Assembly (NCBI GenBank): GCA_043793345.1
Contig: JAYVXF010000194.1
Coordinates: forward strand, 1 to 5,254
From: UKL13-2 sp043793345
Lineage (GTDB): Bacteria > Pseudomonadota > Gammaproteobacteria > Burkholderiales > Usitatibacteraceae
Reading direction: 5' to 3'
Length of the DNA: 5,254 nucleotides
The notes beneath the pieces were generated by a model, which searched no databases, was not told the DNA's origin, and worked only from the letters and a program-made list of their open reading frames with translations. The translations under genes were made by a program, and so were the position numbers. Shown one piece after another: positions 1 through 5,254 of the stretch (position 1 is its first letter; each line of letters begins with the position of its first letter).

Positions 1-367
1 GCGGAACTGGGTACCATTTAGTAATTTCCGTAGAGCTAAATGCAATGGCACCATTGCCCATTTTCTCGGTATGAGAGGTGAAGTAAAGCTGGCGCGACCT
101 CTCTTCCTTGCAGTCGTATTCGTTTTGGGAAGTCAACGACATAAAAGGCCGTCCATGTCCGATGTCCTGGATACTTTTGAAATCGTTCAAGCTCCACATT
201 TTCACCATGTTCCCCGACCTAAGAATGGTGGTGAGATCCACATAGACAGTACTCGTGTCACCGCCTCCAATTCTTGTCCATCCCTTGGGAATCTCTACGG
301 CCAACACCGTCCCCACAAAGTGAAATAGCATTACGGAAAACACTGCGAACCGAATCCAAGATCTCAT
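1..367 (-). CDS. Secreted adhesin-E-like protein, partial (3' end outside window)
   Basis: Seen: an open frame starts at ATG 367-365 and stays open for 122 codons to the window edge, so the stop codon is missing. Residues 1-23 look like a Sec signal peptide: Arg at positions 2 and 6, a hydrophobic core at about 7-22, and a likely cut after VLA (residue 23). The mature part begins VEIPKGW. It carries YVD (42-44), a KMW (56-58) followed by a short polar stretch, EYDC (83-86) with a single Cys, a QLYF segment (93-96) and a final KWYPVP. Known: this order (YVD, MW, YDC, basic residues, then a terminal W near a PGS motif) is typical of small exported proteins of the surface-adhesin protein E family, usually about 140-160 residues, many of unknown role. 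Inference: an exported, probably periplasmic or surface protein; an adhesin function is not shown. The start is supported by AGGAAGG seven bases upstream. It is transcribed away from the repeat array. Confidence 0.72.
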   Translation of the reverse strand, partial: MRSWIRFAVFSVMLFHFVGTVLAVEIPKGWTRIGGGDTSTVYVDLTTILRSGNMVKMWSLNDFKSIQDIGHGRPFMSLTSQNEYDCKEERSRQLYFTSHTEKMGNGAIAFSSTEITKWYPVP

Positions 368-374
368 AAGTTTT

Positions 375-381
375 CCTTCCT
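375..381 (-). promoter_or_regulatory. Ribosome binding site of the adhesin-E-like gene
   Basis: On the minus strand AGGAAGG lies seven bases before ATG 367-365. This is a strong Shine-Dalgarno match at ideal spacing and decides the start of the gene. It is the only strong ribosome binding site I see in the window. I find no convincing -35/-10 pair between it and the repeat array, so the promoter may lie inside or beyond the array. Confidence 0.75.
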
Positions 382-423
382 GAGGCGATGCAAATTCTCA
401 TGCTACTCGTCATTTGCGGCGGG

Positions 424-609
424 CTCACGCAAAAATTCATTGCAAAAATCTTGGGGTCAACAAAAATCTTGGAAAATCTTGGGGTCAAGCCTTGCCTCGA
501 AAATCTTGGCGAAAATCTTGGGGTCAAGCCTTGCCTCTTGCTCGATAGGCAACTGGCAAGGCCTGACCCCAAAATCATGAAATCATGCAAAATCATGACC
601 CCAAAATCA
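424..609. repeat. REP/BIME-like repeat array 1
   Basis: Seen: repeated copies of AAAATCTTGGGGTCAA. A partial copy sits at 445-460 and short AAAATCTTGG copies at 463-472 and 500-509. Two identical 26-base copies extending through GCCTTGCCTC lie at 473-498 and 512-537. The second opens an imperfect palindrome: GGGGTCAAGCCTTGCC (520-535) pairs with GGCAAGGCCTGACCCC (555-570) with one mismatch, and TTGC/GCAA can pair inside the loop. The right side holds AAAATCATG (571-579), AAATCATG (580-587), AAAATCATG (589-597) and TGACCCCAAAATCA (596-609). Known: short palindromic GGGGTCA-type units in mosaic clusters resemble REP/BIME elements, which can be mobilised by IS200-like REP-associated transposases. 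None is encoded here. Inference: a non-coding element that may act in termination, mRNA stability or recombination. The left boundary is approximate. Confidence 0.8.
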
Positions 610-742
610 CTCGTTGGTAGAGAGTATTCGATCAAAATACACAGAGATGACAATTCCTGACGTTCCCCCGGAATATTCAGACATGGTGTCTGGCGAGTTT
701 CAGGATGCAATTGACGACCTCATAAAATTATTCGATAAGTAA
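599..742 (+). pseudogene. 3' remnant of an unidentified gene upstream of the HNH-like gene
   Basis: Seen: an open frame runs from the repeat array, just after an in-frame TGA at 596-598 inside the array, to TAA 740-742. It encodes about 47 residues. Beyond the repeat it reads SLVESIRSKYTEM and then an acidic tail ending AIDDLIKLFDK. An internal ATG at 647 would give a 31-residue peptide, but no good ribosome binding site precedes it. The TAA shares its last base with the ATG of the HNH-like gene (TAATG), an overlap typical of genes in one operon. Inference: this is the C-terminal end of a larger protein whose 5' part was replaced by the repeat array. A genuine 31-residue small gene translated just ahead of its partner is the alternative. 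I do not recognise the family. Confidence 0.45.
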
Positions 743-1059
743 TGACAATCCGTGAGCAAAGTTTTTGTGTCTTTTGCGGGGGGAACGACCTCTCAAAGGA
801 ACACTTGTGGCCTGAATGGATGCATCCTTTGCTACCTCCAGATACAAGCCAGTCGCATGTTTCAATGCTACAGACGCGAAATTACATTGACGGAAACATC
901 AAATCTTGGGGTCAAGCCTTGCCTCTTGCTCACAGGCAACTGTCAAGGCCTGACCCCAAGATTTGCGTGACCCCAAGATTTGCGCTCGCAAACAGCAACA
1001 CCGCCAGCAGCGGCGCCAGCGTCACGATCCACGTCGATAGCATGCCGACGGTGACGTAA
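742..1059 (+). pseudogene. HNH-endonuclease-like protein, truncated by repeat 2
   Basis: Seen: the frame starts at ATG 742, overlapping the preceding TAA. About 53 residues appear native (to base 900). They include CVFC (Cys9 and Cys12), a GGN turn and KEHLWPEWM with His21. Known: a CxxC knuckle followed by [K/R]EHxxPxW is the start of many HNH-type nuclease-domain proteins, often annotated as hypothetical and several times longer. After base 900 the frame reads through the palindromic repeat and then the antisense strand of the ligase-like gene before stopping at 1057-1059, so residues after about 53 are not original sequence. The second half of an HNH fold (Asn and His on the helix) is absent, so nuclease activity is unlikely. 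Inference: the 5' piece of a nuclease-like gene from an operon, possibly defence- or mobile-element-related. An assembly break at the repeat would leave the same picture. Confidence 0.5.
901..984. repeat. REP/BIME-like palindromic repeat 2 at the gene junction
   Basis: Seen: bases 901-931 are identical to 513-543 in array 1, and the homology continues to about 962 with a one-base indel and a few substitutions. The left arm AAATCTTGGGGTCAAGCC (901-918) pairs with GGCCTGACCCCAAGATTT (947-964) with one mismatch, and the inner bases extend the stem. TGACCCCAAGATTTGCG occurs twice in exact tandem (951-967 and 968-984). The element lies between two converging truncated genes and supplies their last codons: KSWGQALPL on the + strand and ANLGVTQILGSGLDSCL on the minus strand. 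Inference: a mobile or recombinogenic palindrome at a breakpoint. As RNA it would fold into a strong hairpin on either strand and could act as a two-way terminator, although no U-tract follows. Confidence 0.82.
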
Positions 1060-1496
1060 TCGGACTCCTGCATGGCAACGCGCGGATCGAACGGCTCGCA
1101 GATGATCATGATGGTCAACACGATGAGACCCGCCGTCAGCACGCTTAGCCAACGCATCATGTCTTGACGGGTTCTCGTCAGCGCATAAAAAACCAGGCAC
1201 GCGAGCATCGGCGTGAGGATGTCGCGTTTCACCACCGACAGGCTCTCCAATGGCGACGGACTTAACAGCGACCAGAGCGGCGCCGTCAACAGCCACGCGC
1301 CAACGGCGACACCGAGGAACTTATACGGCGGCAATAAATCTTTAAGTTGACCTGCGCGTTGGTAAGCAAAAAATATCGCCAACCCGGCGAGCACCAGCAT
1401 CGTCCCGCGCAGACCCGCGCTGGAGCGAAAGGGCGCCACGAAAATCGCGATGCCGGCGGCGAGCGATGCGAAGCGGATCAGGGTCGACGTCGACAT
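930..1496 (-). CDS. O-antigen ligase-like membrane protein, 3'-truncated
   Basis: Seen: ATG 1496-1494 opens a 188-residue frame. An in-frame TAA lies 21 bases upstream with no other start codon between, which fixes the start, although no clear ribosome binding site is visible. The protein is very hydrophobic. Likely membrane segments are at about 6-22, 31-45, 58-78, 93-106, 115-133 and 148-170. A WSLLSPSPLESLSVVKR loop (75-91) follows the third segment. Known: this layout fits the N-terminal part of the Wzy_C/WaaL superfamily, which joins lipid-linked glycans to lipid A core. Relatives polymerise O-antigen or glycosylate pilins. Members usually have 400 or more residues and a large periplasmic loop in the C-terminal half. 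Here only about 171 residues look native. The last 17 come from repeat 2, and the active loop is missing, so the product is probably non-functional. It lies downstream of the two GT41 genes on the same strand. Confidence 0.62.
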   Translation of the reverse strand: MSTSTLIRFASLAAGIAIFVAPFRSSAGLRGTMLVLAGLAIFFAYQRAGQLKDLLPPYKFLGVAVGAWLLTAPLWSLLSPSPLESLSVVKRDILTPMLACLVFYALTRTRQDMMRWLSVLTAGLIVLTIMIICEPFDPRVAMQESDYVTVGMLSTWIVTLAPLLAVLLFASANLGVTQILGSGLDSCL

Positions 1497-1772
1497 GGAT
1501 TGAAAAGCGGAAATGGTTTAGCGAGCGCAGAATTTGCGCGGGTTGACTTGGGGCCACCAGCGCCGGCGGATGAGAGAGCAATTCAATGCCGGTGCGCAGT
1601 TTGCGTGCGCCATTGTACTGGACGGGTTGTGCATGTTCGTCGAATGTGCCGCGCCCATCACAGTCGGCCTTGATGCCAAGCTCTATGACTGGCGCGCGTT
1701 TCGGCGCACTTTCGCCCCGCGAGCCGCACCACTGCTTGTTTTATACAGTTTGAATGGCGGGACGCTGCTGCG
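1497..1772 (-). other. Gap between the second GT41 gene and the ligase-like gene; coding-like open frame, unassigned
   Basis: This 276-base stretch holds no gene I can name. On the minus strand one frame stays open from just after a TAA at 1743-1741 down to 1342, overlapping the first 155 bases of the ligase-like gene in another frame. The part outside the ligase, with segments such as VIELGIKADCDGRGTFDEH and ARKLRTGIELL, looks more like protein than the other frames. However, there is no ATG or GTG start, only a late TTG at 1581, and no ribosome binding site. It could be a decayed gene remnant or chance openness in GC-rich DNA. A TATAAA at 1745-1740 (minus strand) could be a -10 box, but no good -35 accompanies it. 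I see no clear terminator after the second GT41 gene. Confidence 0.25.
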
Positions 1773-3494
1773 TCAAACGCCAGCAATATCGCTCGACCCG
1801 TCACGCACCAACAGAAGCAACGCATCGGCGAATTGGCCATTGAGATCATCGCGATCAAACAGCGCGCGCTTGTTGGCGTGGATCAGCGCGCGCAAATCGC
1901 GGTTCAGTGTTTTATTGGTCGCGACTTCAATCGCGGTGTTAACGTAGCCATCCACGTCGGCGGTGACCAATGCATTCGCATCCATCATCTGTAGCATCGC
2001 TGCTGTCTGGCGACCGCGCATGAAGGACCCCGGCAAGGTCACCACCGGCACGTCGCCCGCAAAGGCATCCAGACTGGTGCCGCCGCCAGACCAGTGGAAG
2101 GGATCGAGCAGCACATCGGCTACGCTTAACGCTTTGCGAAAACTGCGTGCGTCCAGGCGCGGCAGAAATTTAAGCTGGCCTTTGGCGTTGATCCCTTGCG
2201 CGGCCAATGTTTTTGTCAGGCGGTCCGCGAAGGCAAGCGTGACCGCGCGACTGTCGGCCTGGAAAAATACCAGCACGGCGGCGCTATCGCCTTCAAGAAT
2301 TTTAACGAACGCTTCATCCATATCGGGATGAATTTTGAACAGCGATTGCGGACAAAAATATAACCGACCCGTGGAAGGTAAACCGAAATCACTGCGGATA
2401 CCCGGCTCGTCCGCGGGGGGCATCGCGTAGTCGACGCCGATGCCATCGAGCAGCAATACGCGCTCCGAGTAATGCGCCTGATAATCCTCTGGCTCCATTT
2501 GCGCGCAACTGAAATACACGTCGATAGCGCTGTTGCCGGTCGTGACCGGATGCCCCCACGCGGCGCACTGGATGGGCGCCAAACGAAAACTTGAGAGCAG
2601 ATAAGAGCCGGTGCTCATGCCGACCTCCGGATGAATCAGAATGTCCAACTCGTCCGCGCGAATCGCCAGCGCATTGCTGCGCGCGTCACTCTGCAAACGC
2701 GTGAAGTGTTCCGCAGCCGCGCCGATGCGTGCGGTGACCTCATCGCTGGTTTGGCCCGTGTAGTAAACGAAGCGCTCGAAACGTGACGCGTCCAGTCGCG
2801 TGATCCATCGTTCAAAATAATTGCCGGCCGTGCAGGAAAAAAACCATTTGCCGACGAAGCCTACGCGTATTTTTCGTTGCCCGGTCGCACGCTGTGGAAG
2901 CGCGCGCAAATCCGGATCGGCCGCTGTGATCATTGCGCCAAGAATGTTGGCGTAGCGGCGCTGAAGCTGCAAATCATTTTCACCCTGATACGCCAGCAAA
3001 AAATTGGTGCGCTCCAGCGTATAGATGCGTGCAGGATCTTGCTGCATTACTGGCAGCATCGATTCGAGCTCGCCGAGACCGGTGTCATAGCGCGTGCGTC
3101 GCAGCGCAACATCGGCGCGGTCTGCGTACACCATCGGCAGCGACAGCCGTGCGTCGAACTGGAACGACAAGTGAAGCGGATAACGCACTGCTGCGCGCAC
3201 CGCGATGTCCTGCGCCTGGTCGGACAGCCCCAGTTCAGGTTTAACAAATACCTGCAAGGCCAGCAGCGCCGCATCGTCTCCGAACATCGACAGCGCCTGG
3301 GTAATGACCACATCAGCGCGCGCAAATTGCCAGGCTTCGGTCAGCAAGCGCGCCAACTTGCGCCACGCGACAAGATCCTGCGGATGGCTTTTGATGCGGG
3401 CTTCGTAAATTTCGATGACTGCGCCGATGTCGCCTGCTTTATAGAGCTCACTTGCGCGTGCGTCTACGGTTGGTGGTGATGGCGGCACGGACAT
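1773..3494 (-). CDS. TPR-containing GT41 glycosyltransferase (SPINDLY/OGT-like), downstream paralogue
   Basis: Seen: 573 residues, complete, ATG at 3494-3492. Residues 11-75 look like about two degenerate TPR helical hairpins, followed by a linker with NFLLAYQG (164-171). The catalytic region starts at IRVGF (209-213) and continues with HPE (288-290), APIQCAAWGHPVTTG (306-320), LYFCPQSLFKIHP (378-390) and HWSGGGTSLDA (467-477), then GSFMRGRQT (489-497). Known: these are hallmarks of the GT41 family (COG3914, Glyco_transf_41), whose members use UDP-sugars, usually UDP-GlcNAc, to modify Ser/Thr of proteins. Lys387 and Asp476 match the nucleotide-sugar-binding Lys and Asp of human OGT. Where GT41 enzymes often have a catalytic-site His just after the first motif (a DHTVG-like sequence), this protein has SCTAG (220-224). 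Its start overlaps the stop of the upstream paralogue (TAATG) and it lacks its own clear ribosome binding site, so translation is probably coupled. No signal peptide or membrane segment: cytoplasmic. The acceptor is unknown. Confidence 0.85.
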   Translation of the reverse strand: MSVPPSPPTVDARASELYKAGDIGAVIEIYEARIKSHPQDLVAWRKLARLLTEAWQFARADVVITQALSMFGDDAALLALQVFVKPELGLSDQAQDIAVRAAVRYPLHLSFQFDARLSLPMVYADRADVALRRTRYDTGLGELESMLPVMQQDPARIYTLERTNFLLAYQGENDLQLQRRYANILGAMITAADPDLRALPQRATGQRKIRVGFVGKWFFSCTAGNYFERWITRLDASRFERFVYYTGQTSDEVTARIGAAAEHFTRLQSDARSNALAIRADELDILIHPEVGMSTGSYLLSSFRLAPIQCAAWGHPVTTGNSAIDVYFSCAQMEPEDYQAHYSERVLLLDGIGVDYAMPPADEPGIRSDFGLPSTGRLYFCPQSLFKIHPDMDEAFVKILEGDSAAVLVFFQADSRAVTLAFADRLTKTLAAQGINAKGQLKFLPRLDARSFRKALSVADVLLDPFHWSGGGTSLDAFAGDVPVVTLPGSFMRGRQTAAMLQMMDANALVTADVDGYVNTAIEVATNKTLNRDLRALIHANKRALFDRDDLNGQFADALLLLVRDGSSDIAGV

Positions 3495-5254
3495 TAGCGT
3501 GCTGACAGTCTGGCTGGAGGCGGCGCAATGTTCTTGTGCACCATCTGCTGCAACAACTCCCCCAGTGCTTTTGGTGGCGCGGGATCATTGAACAAACGCG
3601 GCAGGTTGGCGAGAATTTTTGCAGAAATCTCGTCGCGATATCGCTTGTCTGTCGCCAGCCGTTTGGCGATTGCGAGGTAGTCGTCGGTGGATGTCGCGAT
3701 GAGCTCGTCGATACCGAGCAAGGTGAGCATGCCCATCGTTTGACGCCCGCGCATGAATTCGCCCGGCAGCGTAATGATCGGCAAACCCATCGCCAACGCG
3801 TCGAGCGAGGTGTTGCCACCCGACCAATGCAACGTGTCGAGCATCACATCACATAGTGCATTGATGCGTTTGTAATCGTCGTGGGTCACGAACGGCAGCA
3901 GCTTCACGCGACCCTGCGGCGCGATGCCTTTTTCGGTAAATGCGGCAGACAGGCGGGCGACAAATTTTTGCGTGACACCAACATTCTGCCCAACAAACAT
4001 CACCAGCACACCCTTTGGATCGTTGGCCATCGCGGCAACCAGCAAGCGGTCGTTGGCCGGATGTACTTTGAACAGCGACTGCGGAAATAAATACAGATGC
4101 GCATCGTCCGGCAACTGATAGTCGGCGCGCGACTTGCTGGAAATGTTTGCGGCCACCGTCGGCATGTCATAGCGCGTGCCAATGCCGGGCAGCGTCAGCA
4201 AGCGTTCGTTGTAATGCGTTTGCGCTTTCGCAAGCGCGGGCTCCATCGCCGCGCAGGAAATGTAGTAGTCGATGCTCGGGTGGCCGGGCGTCACGGGATG
4301 ACCCCACGCGCAGGCCTGCACCGGCGCCAAACGCAATGCTGCCAGCAGGAAGCACATCAGATCCATGCCCAACTCGGGATAGACAAGAATATCGAGCGCA
4401 TCGGCCGCGATGCGCTGATGAAAAAACGAAAAATTTTCAGCACCCTGAACGTAGTGGTCGGCGGCCATCCGGAATTGCGCGGAAAGGTCATCTTCAACGA
4501 CATGCGTGTGGTACACGAATACTTCAAATATGCTGCGGTCAAGATCGGTGATCCAGCTTCGAAAATAATTGCCGACGGTACTGCGATAAAAAAAGCGGCT
4601 GCAGAATCCGACGCGGATGCGTTTGTCTGGCCGGCCTGCCGCTGCGCGTGGTGGCAACGGATTCGCCTGCTCCGGCATGGCGTGCAGCAAAATGGCATGG
4701 ATGAATTCGGCATAACGGCTTTGCAAAGCAGCATCGTCGCAACCCTGATAGGCCAGCAAAAAATTACTGGGGACAATATCGCCGAATCGCTCGCGCACCA
4801 CGTTGCGCGAGAGCGGCTCGACGTTGGCGAGAAGATATTCAACACCTTGCGCGTAGCGTTCCCGGCAGGCGGCGAGATGCGTTTCGCTGGCATAAATATT
4901 GGGCAGCAATAATGCCGCGCGCGCGGTGGTGGTGACGTCGTTGGGTCGCAATTGCAGCGCGCGCTGATACGCGTCGAGCGCGCCGGGAAGATCATCGCGA
5001 CCGCTGCAAAGATCGCCGAGAAAACTCCAAAGCTCAGGCCGCGTGAGCGATAGCGTGAGCGCTTGCCGAATGATATTTTCAGCCTCATCAGCACGCTTCA
5101 ATTTGGTTAAAACTTGTGCAAGCAACAGCGAGGATTCGACCAGTTCCGGCTTCAGTCGCAACGCCTGCGCGAGCGCAATTTCTGCTGCGTGCGGATCTCC
5201 CAACATCGAGTGCGCATTCGCCAGCAGGTGGTGCGCGTGTGCGTAATCGGGCTG
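3494..5254 (-). CDS. TPR-containing GT41 glycosyltransferase (SPINDLY/OGT-like), upstream paralogue, 5'-partial
   Basis: Seen: 586 codons in the window. The frame is open to the right edge. The first ATG (5206-5204) is internal to a TPR, because the 16 codons upstream (beginning QPDYAHAHHLLANAHS) complete that repeat, so the true start lies outside. Numbering from that Met, about three TPRs of 34-35 residues cover -16 to 90, ending in ALRLKP, ALTLSLT and ALQLRPND. A linker with NFLLAYQG (148-155) leads to the catalytic region: IRVGFCSRFF (197-206), YPELGM (276-281), APVQACAWGHPVTPG (294-308), LYLFPQSLFKVHP (371-383), LHWSGGNTSLDA (459-470) and GEFMRGRQT (482-490). Lys380 and Asp469 match the sugar-nucleotide-binding pair of OGT. 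Known: GT41 family, a TPR superhelix for acceptor binding plus two Rossmann-like lobes. Inferred role: cytoplasmic O-glycosylation of a protein. As in the paralogue, the usual His after the first motif is replaced (RSTVG, 208-212). The stop TAA (3496-3494) shares a base with the next gene's ATG. Confidence 0.88.
   Translation of the reverse strand, partial: QPDYAHAHHLLANAHSMLGDPHAAEIALAQALRLKPELVESSLLLAQVLTKLKRADEAENIIRQALTLSLTRPELWSFLGDLCSGRDDLPGALDAYQRALQLRPNDVTTTARAALLLPNIYASETHLAACRERYAQGVEYLLANVEPLSRNVVRERFGDIVPSNFLLAYQGCDDAALQSRYAEFIHAILLHAMPEQANPLPPRAAAGRPDKRIRVGFCSRFFYRSTVGNYFRSWITDLDRSIFEVFVYHTHVVEDDLSAQFRMAADHYVQGAENFSFFHQRIAADALDILVYPELGMDLMCFLLAALRLAPVQACAWGHPVTPGHPSIDYYISCAAMEPALAKAQTHYNERLLTLPGIGTRYDMPTVAANISSKSRADYQLPDDAHLYLFPQSLFKVHPANDRLLVAAMANDPKGVLVMFVGQNVGVTQKFVARLSAAFTEKGIAPQGRVKLLPFVTHDDYKRINALCDVMLDTLHWSGGNTSLDALAMGLPIITLPGEFMRGRQTMGMLTLLGIDELIATSTDDYLAIAKRLATDKRYRDEISAKILANLPRLFNDPAPPKALGELLQQMVHKNIAPPPARLSAR

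Noticed and set aside
71..328. + strand 85-residue frame
   Set aside because: Antisense to the adhesin-E-like gene, with no ribosome binding site or recognisable motif.
424..609. CRISPR-like array
   Set aside because: The units differ in length, abut or overlap each other, occur in both orientations and have no unique spacers of even length.
388..660. + strand 90-residue frame starting MQILMLLVICGG, which looks like a signal or lipoprotein start
   Set aside because: It lies in the leader of the adhesin-E-like gene and then reads through the repeat array, giving low-complexity repeats (ENLGVKPCL). No ribosome binding site.
258..710. Minus-strand 150-residue frame
   Set aside because: It crosses the repeat array and overlaps the adhesin-E-like gene in a different frame. 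It has no domain signal, and the competing frame has a start, an RBS and a signal peptide.
965..1059. C-terminal extension of the HNH-like frame as a real fusion protein
   Set aside because: These codons are the repeat and the reverse complement of the ligase-like membrane segments, so the extension is accidental read-through.
2877..3479. + strand 200-residue frame antisense to the downstream GT41 gene
   Set aside because: Same reason: composition-driven openness opposite a convincing gene, with no motif of its own.
4097..4912. Long + strand frame (271 residues) antisense to the upstream GT41 gene
   Set aside because: A typical antisense shadow of a GC-rich gene. The minus strand carries clear GT41 motifs over the whole stretch.

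Overview
The window looks like proteobacterial chromosomal DNA. The likeliest source is a beta- or gamma-proteobacterium, inferred from the SPINDLY/GT41-type glycosyltransferases, the O-antigen-ligase-like membrane protein, the small exported adhesin-E-like protein and the REP-like repeats. No marker gene fixes the taxon. By eye, about the first 900 bases are clearly more AT-rich than the rest.

Left part (1-900). A gene on the minus strand runs off the left edge. It encodes a signal-peptide protein resembling the surface-adhesin protein E family and has a good ribosome binding site. Upstream of it lies a dense array of short repeats (about 424-609) built on AAATCTTGGGGTCAAGCC, containing a roughly 60-base imperfect palindrome. 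Next come 290 bases of + strand sequence carrying the 3' tail of one gene and, overlapping it by one base (TAATG), the 5' end of an HNH-like gene.

Junction (901-984). A second copy of the same palindrome, with a 17-base tandem direct repeat, ends the HNH-like gene from the left and the O-antigen-ligase-like gene from the right. Both converging genes keep their starts and lose their 3' parts exactly at the repeat. Base composition also changes here. The repeat is therefore a breakpoint: either a real repeat-mediated rearrangement or an assembly join across a repeat.

Right part (985-5254). Everything is on the minus strand. In transcription order there is a TPR/GT41 glycosyltransferase (5' end outside the window), a second GT41 paralogue overlapping it by one base (TAATG), a 276-base gap with a coding-like but unassigned open frame, and the truncated O-antigen-ligase-like gene. 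The two GT41 enzymes probably form a co-translated pair that puts sugars on protein or on a surface glycan. The neighbouring ligase-like gene is consistent with a surface-glycan or protein-glycosylation locus, but the substrate cannot be read from the sequence.
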